This document shows positions 26,539 through 35,553 of a stretch of 64,000 bases of DNA, piece after piece. Made by a program: the position numbers and the translations under genes. The notes beneath the pieces are model-generated. The model saw only the letters and a list, made by a program, of their open reading frames with translations. It did not search any database and was not told where the DNA came from. Each line of letters starts with the position of its first letter. Within the stretch, counting starts at the first letter, position 1. The stretch is from an uncultured Saprospiraceae bacterium (lineage in GTDB: Bacteria; Bacteroidota; Bacteroidia; Chitinophagales; Saprospiraceae), in contig CALJOK010000076.1 of assembly GCA_937981555.1 (NCBI GenBank), positions 1 to 64,000 on the forward strand, written 5' to 3'.

Positions 26539-27780
26539 TTAGAAATTTGCAGCTTCTACTTTATAATCTCCAGCTTTTAATCTAACTGCAACTGCAGAAA
26601 ACGCTTCCAAAGTAATTTGAACATCTTCCAACGTATGTGAAGCAGTAGGAATCAACCGCAATAAAATCATTCCTTGTGGAATAACTGGAGGAACTACGAT
26701 TGAACAAAAAACGTTGTAATTTTCACGCATATCATAAACTAATGCTTGTGCTTCTGGCACAGAACCTTTCATGTAAACAGGCGTCACACAACTATTCGTA
26801 TCTCCCAAATCAAATCCTCGTTCTTTCAAACCAGCTTGCAAAGCATTCACGATAGTCCACAATTTGTCTTTTTGTGTAGTATCATTTTTAATCATTGCTA
26901 ATCGCTTTCGAGCACCAACTACGATAGGCATAGCTAATGATTTTGCATAAATTTGCGAACGCATATTATATTTCATATATCGCATAATAGCAGTATCACC
27001 TGCGAAAAATGCACCTACACTTGCCATAGATTTTGCGAAAGTGGCAAAGTAAACATCAATTTGATCCATTACTCCTTGCTCTTCACAAGCACCTGCCCCT
27101 GTTTTTCCTAAAACCCCAAATCCATGAGCATCATCAACAAATAATCTAAATTCATATTGTTCTTTCAATGCAACGATTTCTCGTAATTTTCCTTGATCTC
27201 CTCGCATTCCAAATACACCCTCAGAAATCACTAAGATTCCTCCTCCTGTTTCTTCGGTTATTTTAGTAGCTCGTTGCAATCGTTTTTCTAAACTTTCAAT
27301 ATTGTTGTGTTCAAAAGCAAATCGTTTTCCAATATGTAATCGAACTCCATCCATGATACAAGCATGACTTTCTGCATCATAAACAATTACATCTCTTCGA
27401 CCAACCAAACAATCAATTGCTGAAACCACACCTTGGTAACCGAAATTAACCAATGCAGTTGATTCTTTATTAACAAATTCAGCTAATTCAACTTCCAAAG
27501 CTTCATGCTCTGAAGTATTCCCAGTCATCAGTCGAGAACCCATAGGATATGCTAATCCCCAATCAGCAGCAGCATCTCCATCTATTTTTCTAATTTCAGG
27601 AAGATTAGCTAAACCGAGGTAATTATTCACACTCCAACAAACGCATTCCTTTCCTTGGAACATCATTCTATTGGCAATCGGTCCTTCTAATTTTGGAGCG
27701 ATAAAATATCCTTCGCCTCCATTCTCTGCGTATTGTCCTAGCGCAGATGCATTGTTTTTAATCTTTGCAAATAAATCCAT
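26539..27780 (-). CDS. PLP-dependent alpha-oxoamine synthase (serine palmitoyltransferase-like)
   Basis: The 413-residue enzyme is a class II aminotransferase-fold alpha-oxoamine synthase. It has NNYLGLANLPEI, GSRLMTGNTSEHEALE, VDDAHGFGVLG (Asp217, His219) and the PLP lysine in TFAKSMASVGAF (Lys250). Related enzymes condense an amino acid with an acyl-CoA and release CO2. The Bacteroidota versions most often make 3-ketosphinganine from serine (serine palmitoyltransferase) or the sulfonolipid base from cysteate; KBL and BioF are less likely by the overall pattern. No acyl carrier gene is adjacent. Cytoplasmic, probably monocistronic. Confidence 0.85.
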   Translation of the reverse strand: MDLFAKIKNNASALGQYAENGGEGYFIAPKLEGPIANRMMFQGKECVCWSVNNYLGLANLPEIRKIDGDAAADWGLAYPMGSRLMTGNTSEHEALEVELAEFVNKESTALVNFGYQGVVSAIDCLVGRRDVIVYDAESHACIMDGVRLHIGKRFAFEHNNIESLEKRLQRATKITEETGGGILVISEGVFGMRGDQGKLREIVALKEQYEFRLFVDDAHGFGVLGKTGAGACEEQGVMDQIDVYFATFAKSMASVGAFFAGDTAIMRYMKYNMRSQIYAKSLAMPIVVGARKRLAMIKNDTTQKDKLWTIVNALQAGLKERGFDLGDTNSCVTPVYMKGSVPEAQALVYDMRENYNVFCSIVVPPVIPQGMILLRLIPTASHTLEDVQITLEAFSAVAVRLKAGDYKVEAANF

Positions 27781-27807
27781 ATTAATAATGTTTATGTCTA
27801 TTTAAGT

Positions 27808-27820
27808 GAACAAGTTGTTC
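27808..27820. promoter_or_regulatory. Palindrome upstream of the alpha-oxoamine synthase
   Basis: gaacaagttgttc is a perfect 13-base palindrome 28 bases upstream of the start codon. Its size and position fit a repressor operator, but no regulator is linked. Confidence 0.3.
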
Positions 27821-27979
27821 GATTCTCGTATAAGTTGTAAGCTATAAAAGTACGGAAAGATGTTTTTGTAGAGATACCTTTTATATATGAAATGGTGGAT
27901 TGCATTTAAGAAATGGTGAATTATCCTTTTTTTATGGTGAAAAAAATGGAGAAAATGTTCAAATTACCTTTCTTTAGGC

Positions 27980-28008
27980 TTTGCATTCTTTGTTTTTAAA
28001 TATATTTG
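27980..28008 (+). promoter_or_regulatory. Candidate promoter of the Nudix gene
   Basis: TTTG (27980-27983), a 17-base spacer and TATATTTG (28001-28008) give an exact match to the Bacteroidota -33/-7 consensus. The implied transcription start lies near 28015, which supports ATG 28032 and excludes the in-frame TTG at 27981. Confidence 0.55.
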
Positions 28009-28031
28009 TGAAACAACTTTTACCCTCAAAT

Positions 28032-28469
28032 ATGAATGGACAAAAAACTACAGTCGTAGTTCGACTAATTTTAGAGAAAGAGGATAAACTTCTTTTTTTA
28101 AAAAAGACCGCACAAAATGGTGGAGGCTTTTCTCTTGTTGGAGGGAAAGTAGATGATGGCGAATCTGCACATGATGCAATTGTACGAGAAAGTCATGAAG
28201 AGGCAAATATCGAAATCAAGAGAAAACATTTGCGCTTGCTTCATATTTTTCAGAGACATTCGGGAAGTGAATTGATTTTGTTATTTACTGCAAAAAAGTG
28301 GAAAGGCGAACCTGAGTCAAAGGAGTTAGATAAATTTAAAAAAGTGAGTTGGATTGATAAAAAGGATCTGCCTAAAAATGTCTCTCAAGTCACTAAACAT
28401 TTAGTAGATAAATATTTCTCCCGCAAGTTCTTTTCTGAGGAAAATATACTAAGAGGCATTAATAAATAA
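28032..28469 (+). CDS. Nudix hydrolase
   Basis: The 145-residue protein holds a complete Nudix box: G38, then E44, R52-E53, H55 and E56-E57 in GKVDDGESAHDAIVRESHEE, which binds the metal for hydrolysis of a nucleoside diphosphate linked to another group. The preceding strand LLFLKKTAQNGGGFSLVGG and following EANIEIKRKHLRLLHIF fit the MutT-like fold. The substrate cannot be predicted. The short length points to a stand-alone enzyme. The gene is transcribed from a strong promoter and ends in a shared terminator with the convergent cysteine-rich gene. Confidence 0.88.
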   Translation: MNGQKTTVVVRLILEKEDKLLFLKKTAQNGGGFSLVGGKVDDGESAHDAIVRESHEEANIEIKRKHLRLLHIFQRHSGSELILLFTAKKWKGEPESKELDKFKKVSWIDKKDLPKNVSQVTKHLVDKYFSRKFFSEENILRGINK

Positions 28470-28508
28470 AAAAAGGCTTTCAACAATTAAGTTGAAAGCC
28501 TTTTTTTG
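28468..28508. terminator. Bidirectional terminator
   Basis: A perfect 14-bp stem aaaaggctttcaac/gttgaaagcctttt (28471-28504), loop aattaa, with A- and T-tracts on the two sides, between convergent genes. Confidence 0.9.
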
Positions 28509-28525
28509 TATGTCAAAAATGGAGA

Positions 28526-29002
28526 TTAGTTTTCCACTTTTGCTTCTTTTGAGCAGCTAGATTTTCCAGCTTTAGAAGCGCAACATGCTTTTTTAGCAGT
28601 AGTTTTTACAGTCTTAGCAGTTTTTACAGCTTTCACAGCCTTTACTGCTTTCACAGTTTTAACTTCTTCTGCATTTTGACCACCAACTCCTTGCTCCGCA
28701 TTCTGAGGAGAAACATTTACAAATTTTTGAGTTGAAGCATCAAATTCAACTGGAGTAGAAGTCATTTTTCCACTTTCAGAGCAAACGTAATTCTTTACGT
28801 AAGATACTGATCCAGATGTACTACAAACTTTTGACTCAATTGACTCATCTAAAGATGCAAATTTTGCAGCTGTTTCTGCATTAGCAGCAGCAGTCTTAGA
28901 GCAAACTTTAGCACCTGTTTTACTTGCACAACAAGCTTTTTGAGCATTTGCAGAGAATGCGATGCATCCAAAAAATGCTAAGAATAAAAATAATTTCTTC
29001 AT
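28526..29002 (-). CDS. Small secreted cysteine-rich, lysine-rich protein
   Basis: The ATG at 29002 is chosen because it gives a clean signal peptide (MKKLFLFLAFFGCIAFSANA, cleavage before QK). The 158-residue protein carries near-identical cysteine modules at both ends: KACCASKTGAKVCSK just after the signal and KACCASKAGKSSCSK near the C-terminus. Between them are further cysteines in SKVCSTSGSVSYVKNYVCSES and a simple VKAVKAVKAVKTAKTVKT repeat. Nine or so cysteines suggest disulphides or metal binding in the periplasm. No family is recognised. It lies upstream-to-downstream after the thermolysin gene, 135 bp away on the same strand. Confidence 0.75.
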   Translation of the reverse strand: MKKLFLFLAFFGCIAFSANAQKACCASKTGAKVCSKTAAANAETAAKFASLDESIESKVCSTSGSVSYVKNYVCSESGKMTSTPVEFDASTQKFVNVSPQNAEQGVGGQNAEEVKTVKAVKAVKAVKTAKTVKTTAKKACCASKAGKSSCSKEAKVEN

Positions 29003-29137
29003 GTCAAGATTATATTTTAATTGATTTAATAATATTGTTTTTCTAATGTGTCCTAAAATTAAGCCATAGAATCGGCTTTTCCAATTTTTTAACAAGTTGT
29101 TGACACATGGGAATAGCGAAAATGAAGGATCCAAGAC

Positions 29138-32100
29138 TTATTGTTTGATGACTTTCATCATCACATTTCCTTCTTCTAGTTGCAATTGAATAAAATAAGT
29201 CCCCGCATTCAATTTTTCCAAAGGCAAATCAAAAGTATTTTTCCCTAAAGAAATATCTACACTTTGTTCAAAAACAGATTGACCTAAAAGATTAAAAATT
29301 TGGATGATTGTCTTTTCATTTTGTTCGCTATCCAATTCCAAAATCAAATTTTTATCAAATGGATTTGGATAGATTTTTCCATTCAAGTCAGCTAATTTGA
29401 TTTCATTTGTCGCCACCAAATCTCTTTCTCCAGTTGCAAACCAAACGCCCCATTTTTCAGCAATTGTTCCATTAGGAAAAAGGAAATTTTCAGAAGCAGC
29501 ATCACCGCTAATTTTATTCGCATTGATATTTATTTTTCCTAGAACGGTCGTGCTTTGGTAGGGTAAATCGAAGATCATTTGTTCATCATTGACTGAGTAG
29601 TTTGGGTAAGCCCAGGTTTCTCCTTCGCGAATAACATCGTTGTCTCCCGTTTGAATATTAGCACCAAGAATTTGAAATTGATCACTAAAAAATCCTTCTT
29701 CTCTAAAATCAAAAGCTACGATATAAGGAGAGTTTTTGGCAAAAGTTGGATTCCCAATACTTACACCTGATGGCAAACCAGCAAATAGTTTTTCAATATT
29801 TCCAGTTGCAAAATTGCCGTTTTCAAAAACATTTAGAAATCCAATATCCCAATATTCTACTGCATTATTTCCTTGTGAACTTGCTACTTGATTAAATGCA
29901 TCGTACATCAAATATTCTCCAGAAAAATCAAACTCCATTGCATCAGCATATTGAACTTCACCCGTGGTGACAATTCCTCCATTTGGGTCAGAAGTAGTTG
30001 GATTATACAATTCGAAATTATTCCATTCCAATAAGTTAAAATCAAAAACCCAAATGATATTTTCTGCAGCAGTTCTCACCGCTGCAATTCGGTTTCCATC
30101 TTTCGAAATGGCAATGTTTCGCCATTCTCCAGTAGGATTATTTTCCAAGTAATCTTCGATCACATTTCCAGTTGCCCAATCGATATCAATAAATTTAAGA
30201 TTGTTTTCATTATCTACAAAAACGATTACTTTTCCATCATCAGTAACACTTGGTTTACTTGAAATATTGGTCAAAGAAAGTTGAGGATCAGCTAAATTTG
30301 TACCCGCCAAATCAAATAAATATAAATTATCTAAACCTGCATCAGAGTGCAAAATTCGCTCATCACCATCATTTAAGGTGACATCATTTTGATAAGTTCC
30401 ACCTGCACCTTGACCAATCCCGACTGCATCAAAAGCAGCATTAGCAGCATTCACTTCAGTACTTCCATAAAGATCATTGGCTGCTTGAACAACTGCATTT
30501 CGTAAGTCTACAAATTGAGATGATTTTACCAAATAGGCATCCAACGCTCGGTAATAAATCAACTCTGCTTTGTCTTTCCCGATGTCCGTTGCAAAAAGAT
30601 AATACGCATAATTTGTGATTCCACTATTAATATGAACTCCTCCATTGTCGCCTTGTGGGGTATTCGGAAGGTTCTGATATTCTGACATCGTTTTTGGTTG
30701 CCAACCTGGTGTGCTTAAAGATGAACCCCCATTGTTTGGATCAGAAAGACTTCGCAAAGCTCCTGTCGAAATGTAACTTGTATTGGTAATATCTTCGCCC
30801 ATTTGCCAATCATCTCGATCAATCATAGCTCCAAATATATCAGCGAAAGATTCATTCATCGCACCTGATTGTCCTTGATATTCGAGATTAGCAGTTCCTT
30901 GAATAACACCATGAGACATTTCATGCCCCGCCACATCTAATGCTCTTTGCAATGGAAAATTAAATGCCTGATTTCCATTTCCATAAAACATCGCAGCACC
31001 ATTCCAAAAGGCATTATCCATATCACTTCCATTTTCATCAGAGATATTAAAAAAGGAAATGATCGTTCCTCCTTCTCCATTGATCGACTCTCGATTGTGC
31101 GTAGATTTAAAATATTCATATGCTTCTCCACCATTATAATGTGCAGAAATAGCTGCTGGATAATTCCAAGAATTATTGGTAGAAGTGAGCACCGTATAAT
31201 CAAAGTTGCTATTGTTTGGATAAGTTCCTAAACCATCAACCGTTACAATCATCCCTTTTGGATCAGATGGCAAATCAGAATTGATATCAAACATCGGTCG
31301 AGATCCATCATACATAAAATAAGTGCCGTCCACTTCGTACGTATTAATCGTTCGAGTTATGCCCAACAAATCAGTTGCGTTGGCAGTAAATGGACCGTTG
31401 ACAAGTGTTGCTGTATTTTCATTTTTTTCCAAGGTAGGATTTGAAATTTCATTTTTATGCGCGGTATGATTTTCAAGGTGTGCATGAAATTTACAAATGC
31501 TACTATATTTATTTAATACATTTCCATTCTCCGCATCAATCAAATATTCCCATCTTTCTGTCATATTTGGAATCACCGTTAAGTGATAAGCTAACTTCGG
31601 ATTCGTTGTGTTTTTTTCTGGAAAAAAAATAACCAACTCACTTTCAAATTGCTCCCCAGCTACATATTTTTTCTCTTCAAAAGAAAGTGTTTTAAAAGTA
31701 CCGACATCATTTCGAGCGATCTGTTTTGCATTGTTCAAATCAATTGTTGGTGCAATATTTTCCAATTGTGGAGTAGGGTAGTGCCGACCGTTGACGAGGT
31801 AAATATCATTGTCTTTTGCGTGAGCAATTATCTCAGAATTATAGATTTTAATTCCTTGAAATTGTTGCTGCATGCGAATGTGTTGTTGCCCTAATTTATC
31901 TGTATTTATTTTTTGGATAAAAAACTCTTCAGCAGGATTTTCGATTTGCAAAGATTCTTTTATCGCGTCCAAATAATTGATCGTTCGACTTTCAATAGAA
32001 GTACTTCTTTGTGCAGGAGCATTTTCCAGTTTTCCATAAATCCAAATTGGTAAACGGGTAGATTCGTCTTTTTTTATTTTTATAAAACGCTGATTATCAG

Positions 32101-32323
32101 TTCTCTCAGGAAAGACTTTGGTTGCTTTAAAGTTTTTCAAAGGATTTTCCAAAACAGTTTTAGGTTCTTTTGGAATGCTTCGAACATCTTTTAAAGTCGA
32201 AGTCGGCGCCGCCAATTGTTCCGATTGTAGATTTTGTAATTCTTTTGTTTTCTGCGTTTGAGAAAATAGGTTTTGAGAAAAAAGTAGTAAAACGCAGCAG
32301 GTAAATAGGATTGAATATTTCAT
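29138..32323 (-). CDS. M4 (thermolysin) family metalloprotease with T9SS sorting domain
   Basis: A signal peptide (1-21) is followed by an FTP propeptide region (about 60-200) and PepSY-like strands. The M4 catalytic domain (about 330-650) has GHEMSHG (His467, Glu468, His471) and AMNESFADIFG supplying the third zinc ligand. A propeller-like segment of WD40-type strands (about 655-960, LYLFDLAGTNLADPQLS and IAISKDGNRIAAVRTAAENIIWVF region) follows, then a T9SS type A sorting domain (about 980-1061, YPNPFDKNLILELD to the end). It is 1061 residues, a secreted neutral protease that would mature by propeptide cleavage. Confidence 0.94.
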   Translation of the reverse strand: MKYSILFTCCVLLLFSQNLFSQTQKTKELQNLQSEQLAAPTSTLKDVRSIPKEPKTVLENPLKNFKATKVFPERTDNQRFIKIKKDESTRLPIWIYGKLENAPAQRSTSIESRTINYLDAIKESLQIENPAEEFFIQKINTDKLGQQHIRMQQQFQGIKIYNSEIIAHAKDNDIYLVNGRHYPTPQLENIAPTIDLNNAKQIARNDVGTFKTLSFEEKKYVAGEQFESELVIFFPEKNTTNPKLAYHLTVIPNMTERWEYLIDAENGNVLNKYSSICKFHAHLENHTAHKNEISNPTLEKNENTATLVNGPFTANATDLLGITRTINTYEVDGTYFMYDGSRPMFDINSDLPSDPKGMIVTVDGLGTYPNNSNFDYTVLTSTNNSWNYPAAISAHYNGGEAYEYFKSTHNRESINGEGGTIISFFNISDENGSDMDNAFWNGAAMFYGNGNQAFNFPLQRALDVAGHEMSHGVIQGTANLEYQGQSGAMNESFADIFGAMIDRDDWQMGEDITNTSYISTGALRSLSDPNNGGSSLSTPGWQPKTMSEYQNLPNTPQGDNGGVHINSGITNYAYYLFATDIGKDKAELIYYRALDAYLVKSSQFVDLRNAVVQAANDLYGSTEVNAANAAFDAVGIGQGAGGTYQNDVTLNDGDERILHSDAGLDNLYLFDLAGTNLADPQLSLTNISSKPSVTDDGKVIVFVDNENNLKFIDIDWATGNVIEDYLENNPTGEWRNIAISKDGNRIAAVRTAAENIIWVFDFNLLEWNNFELYNPTTSDPNGGIVTTGEVQYADAMEFDFSGEYLMYDAFNQVASSQGNNAVEYWDIGFLNVFENGNFATGNIEKLFAGLPSGVSIGNPTFAKNSPYIVAFDFREEGFFSDQFQILGANIQTGDNDVIREGETWAYPNYSVNDEQMIFDLPYQSTTVLGKININANKISGDAASENFLFPNGTIAEKWGVWFATGERDLVATNEIKLADLNGKIYPNPFDKNLILELDSEQNEKTIIQIFNLLGQSVFEQSVDISLGKNTFDLPLEKLNAGTYFIQLQLEEGNVMMKVIKQ

Positions 32324-32373
32324 ATTATAAGTAGAATTTTTTTATGAAAAACGTTAGTTGAAAAAAGATGGTT

Positions 32374-32820
32374 TTAATTGTTTGACTGCTTTTCAACTGT
32401 CGTCAGATGTTTTAATATAGCGTAAAATTTAGTAATTTCTTTTGAAACAGCATCTTGTCCACTCCAAACGATTTGATGGTCAACATCCTTATCTTTTATT
32501 CGAATAAAATTATACATGTTTCCAGGTTTGTTAACTTCGGTTTCCTTTAGATTTAGAAACTCTACGTTACTAAAAACTTGTTCTACGACCTGACTTTTTA
32601 ATGTTTTCAAAGCGACATAATTGGTATCAAGTCCGTTTTTGGAAAACACATTGCCGTTGTCAAAAATAAAAGTTTCATTGACTGCTCCTGTGATTCCACC
32701 GCCGCTGCCAAAAATGATTTGACCTTTTGGATAATCGATAGGCGTGTATTCTTGGACTTTACAAAATGAAAAACCGAGAAGGAACATTAAGAGAAAAATT
32801 GAGTGAGTTATTTTTTTCAT
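32374..32820 (-). CDS. Putative lipoprotein of unknown function
   Basis: The 148-residue product starts with a hydrophobic segment ending GFSFCKVQEY; Cys20 could be lipidated although F at -1 is unusual. The mature part is beta-rich (GQIIFGSGGGITGAVNETFIF, split at two strands). I do not recognise a named family; the pattern resembles short FAD-independent Bacteroidota lipoproteins. It follows the M4 protease gene on the same strand (50 bp) but the sequences between do not show a clear shared promoter. Confidence 0.6.
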   Translation of the reverse strand: MKKITHSIFLLMFLLGFSFCKVQEYTPIDYPKGQIIFGSGGGITGAVNETFIFDNGNVFSKNGLDTNYVALKTLKSQVVEQVFSNVEFLNLKETEVNKPGNMYNFIRIKDKDVDHQIVWSGQDAVSKEITKFYAILKHLTTVEKQSNN

Positions 32821-32910
32821 AAAAAAAAATTAGGTTTGAAGGATTTTTAATTAGTGTATTAAGAATACGCTAAAATTTAAGAATCAAAATTATCTATTTT
32901 TAACCAAATA

Positions 32911-34080
32911 TTGAATACACTTTTGACGAAAGAAAAAATAAAAAAGGTACTAATTCTAAGATTCAGTTCAATCGGAGACATTGTTTTAACAGTTCCTGTG
33001 ATTCGATATGCCAAAGAACAATTGAACTATGAAGTACATTTTTTAACCAAAAAATCTTTCGAATCTATTCTCATATTCAATCCTCACCTCGATAAAATTT
33101 ATACGATCAATAAAAAGGTGTCAGAAGTTTTGCCTCAATTAAAATTGGAAAAATACGATGCTATCATTGATCTCCATAAAAACTTAAGAACCTTGCAAGT
33201 TCGTTGGGCATTGCGAGTTCCTTATTATTCATTTAACAAACTGAATTGGGAAAAATGGCTAATGGTTAACTTTAAAATTAATCGTTTGCCAAAAATACAT
33301 ATTGTTGAGAGGTATTTGACCCCCCTGTCCTCTAAAGGGGAGTTATATTTTGCTAGAGGTGAAAGTGATGCCTTGATTGAAAATGATTCTACAGGTCTTT
33401 TGAATCCAGCAATAGATTTAACTCATTTAGAAAAAAAAATCCCAGATTTAACAAAATTTCTTTCTTTGAACGAAAAAGAAGAACCTGATAATACGACAGC
33501 TTCTTTAAGCTTAGAAATAGAACCATCTAAAATAAAAAAACAAAACTCTCCTCGAGCAAAATCTAACTCCCCTTTAGGGGACAGGGGTTTTTTGTGTTTT
33601 GCGATTGGAGGTGCCCACGCAACGAAGCGACTGCCTGTATCCAAAATAATCTCCATCTGCACTAAAATAAAATCACCAATTATTTTACTTGGAGGGAAAG
33701 AAGATGCAACTATTGGGAAAGAAATCGTACTAAATATAAGTGAAGATCGAGTGATTAATCTGTGTGGAGAAACCACCTTACAAGAATCGATGCAATTGAT
33801 CAAAAATGCGAGGAAGGTCATTACTCATGACACCGGAATGATGCATATTGCAGCAGCATTTAAAAAGGAGATTATTTCGATCTGGGGGAATACGATTCCT
33901 GAATTTGGAATGACACCTTTTTATGCAGATGGAATAGATCGAAATACAATTGTTCAAGTGGAAAATTTGTCTTGTCGACCGTGCTCTAAAATTGGTTTTG
34001 AGAAATGTCCCAAAGGTCATTTTAGATGTATGCAGGAAATAGATGAAGATAAAATTGTGAGATTAGCAGATTCTAAATAA
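32911..34080 (+). CDS. Glycosyltransferase family 9 (heptosyltransferase-like) with palindromic insert
   Basis: Two Rossmann domains of GT9 are present: the N-terminal VLILRFSSIGDIVLTVP (residues 13-29) and the C-terminal donor half with PVSKIISICTKI, NLCGETTLQESMQLI and THDTGMMHIAAAF followed by ISIWGNT. Such enzymes add heptose to the lipopolysaccharide core. The start is TTG (32911), since no ATG precedes the first strand. In the linker between the halves two inverted-repeat arms are translated as PLSSKGELYFARGES and SPRAKSNSPLGDRG, lengthening the protein by about 60-80 residues relative to the usual 320-340. The frame remains open, so the gene is probably functional. Confidence 0.85.
   Translation: MNTLLTKEKIKKVLILRFSSIGDIVLTVPVIRYAKEQLNYEVHFLTKKSFESILIFNPHLDKIYTINKKVSEVLPQLKLEKYDAIIDLHKNLRTLQVRWALRVPYYSFNKLNWEKWLMVNFKINRLPKIHIVERYLTPLSSKGELYFARGESDALIENDSTGLLNPAIDLTHLEKKIPDLTKFLSLNEKEEPDNTTASLSLEIEPSKIKKQNSPRAKSNSPLGDRGFLCFAIGGAHATKRLPVSKIISICTKIKSPIILLGGKEDATIGKEIVLNISEDRVINLCGETTLQESMQLIKNARKVITHDTGMMHIAAAFKKEIISIWGNTIPEFGMTPFYADGIDRNTIVQVENLSCRPCSKIGFEKCPKGHFRCMQEIDEDKIVRLADSK
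33322..33362 (+). repeat. Coding palindromic repeat, left arm
   Basis: The 41 bases beginning cccctgtcctctaaagggga are the reverse complement of 33547-33587 at 37 of 41 positions. The arm is translated in frame as part of the GT9 protein (PLSSKGELYFARGE). Confidence 0.85.
33547..33587 (-). repeat. Coding palindromic repeat, right arm
   Basis: Inverted copy of 33322-33362 separated by 184 bases, also read through by the GT9 frame (SPRAKSNSPLGDRG). Its core aactcccctttaggggac contains a smaller internal palindrome cccctttagggg. Confidence 0.85.
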
Positions 34081-34347
34081 GTTGTGAAGCAGTTTTTTCA
34101 AATAGAACTAAGTCAGTTGCTCTGATTAACTACTAAATTCTACCAACTGCCAACTGTTTTGTCGCTTATTAGGTATTAAAAATGCTGATATTTTTGGTCA
34201 AAAAATAATTTCAAAATATCTTGCACTTCGACGTATGGTGATTTAAACAAAAAATCCTATCTTTCGACATTCTAATCGCTTGTTTTTAATAAAATAAACC
34301 GATCACCACTTTAAACTAAGATTTTAAAACATAAACTATTCGCTTTT

Positions 34348-35424
34348 ATGAAAATTCTAAAAGGTTTACTCTTTTTCTTTTTTATTTCGTTGGCTGGAAC
34401 TATGAATGCACAAGACATTCACTTCACCCAGTTTTATTTATCTCCCTTGACCACTAACCCTGCATACACAGGTGCTTTCGAAGGTTCATTCCGAATTGGA
34501 GGGATTTATCGAGACCAATGGGGTGGTGTCATTAATAGTCCTTATCGAACACCATCTTTTTATGTTGATGCACCTATTTTGATGCTTGGTAAACGAGCTT
34601 GGTTAGGAGTAGGAGGAATGCTTTATAGTGACAAAGCAGGAGCTTTAGAATTAAATACTACGCAAGCTATGGGAAGTGTGGCAGTACATATGCCTTTGGA
34701 TAAAAAATCAAAATCCGTCTTTACATTCGGAGTTCAAGCAGGTTATACTAGTCGAACATTAAATACTACCCAAGGAATATTTGCAGATAATCCAACTGTA
34801 GCAGGAGCAAGTGCCGATTTAGGAAATATTAGTGGCGAAACAGATTTTAATACCAATAAATTTGATTTAAATCTTGGTGTTTTATTGAAAACACAAATGA
34901 ATGATAAAATGCGTCTTGAAATTGGTGCATCTTTGAATCACATTTTAACACCTGATCTTCATGTGAATGAGGGGGGAGGAACAGATACAACCACAACTCC
35001 GAATTCTCTTTATTCTGCTTCAGCAGAGGGAAGAGATGCTTATGATCTCCCAGGAGATTTTACTTTGCATGGTCAATTTTTTGTTGACTTAAATGATAAA
35101 TGGGTAATGAAACCTGCGTTCATGTATAGAACACTTTCAGGTGCGGACAATGTTCAAGTTCAAGCATTAGCTGGATACCACTTGAATGAAACAAAAGATA
35201 TGACTTTGAATTTCGGTATCGGATACCGATTAAGAGATGCAACTCAGTTAATAGTTGGAATGGATTATAAACAATTCAAAGTAGGAGCTGCTTATGATTT
35301 AACTGTTTCTGATTTGTCAGATGCAGCAAGTGGAGCAGGTGGTTTTGAAATAGGTGTAGCTTATACAGCTAGAATTTTCAAGAAACCAACTGTTAAGCCA
35401 GTTATTTTCTGTCCACGATTCTAA
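34348..35424 (+). CDS. PorP/SprF family type IX secretion membrane protein
   Basis: The 358-residue protein has a signal peptide (1-21) and then the classic PorP/SprF N-terminus DIHFTQFYLSPLTTNPAYTGAF, followed by GSFRIGGIYRDQWG and amphipathic beta strands to a C-terminal strand with FEIGVAYTARIF. The family forms outer-membrane barrels that help present T9SS components or adhesins such as SprB to the surface. The gene sits 130 bp before an OmpA-family gene on the same strand, a pair commonly found in this phylum; the two probably work together in the envelope. Confidence 0.93.
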   Translation: MKILKGLLFFFFISLAGTMNAQDIHFTQFYLSPLTTNPAYTGAFEGSFRIGGIYRDQWGGVINSPYRTPSFYVDAPILMLGKRAWLGVGGMLYSDKAGALELNTTQAMGSVAVHMPLDKKSKSVFTFGVQAGYTSRTLNTTQGIFADNPTVAGASADLGNISGETDFNTNKFDLNLGVLLKTQMNDKMRLEIGASLNHILTPDLHVNEGGGTDTTTTPNSLYSASAEGRDAYDLPGDFTLHGQFFVDLNDKWVMKPAFMYRTLSGADNVQVQALAGYHLNETKDMTLNFGIGYRLRDATQLIVGMDYKQFKVGAAYDLTVSDLSDAASGAGGFEIGVAYTARIFKKPTVKPVIFCPRF

Positions 35425-35553
35425 TTTAATGGTGAACTGTTAATTGTGAATGATTAACTCACTATAATAAGGTGAATTTTCGTTTTTTATAAAAAAGGAA
35501 AAATCGTTTGCGGTCAAAAAACTAAAATTTAAAATTTAAATTTTTTATTGAAT

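Noticed and set aside
29003-29134. Upstream extension of the cysteine-rich secreted protein
   Set aside because: It would place 44 residues before a clean signal peptide; the ATG at 29002 is the better start.
35548-35553. TTG start for the OmpA gene
   Set aside because: An ATG two codons later gives the same signal peptide and is a better start.
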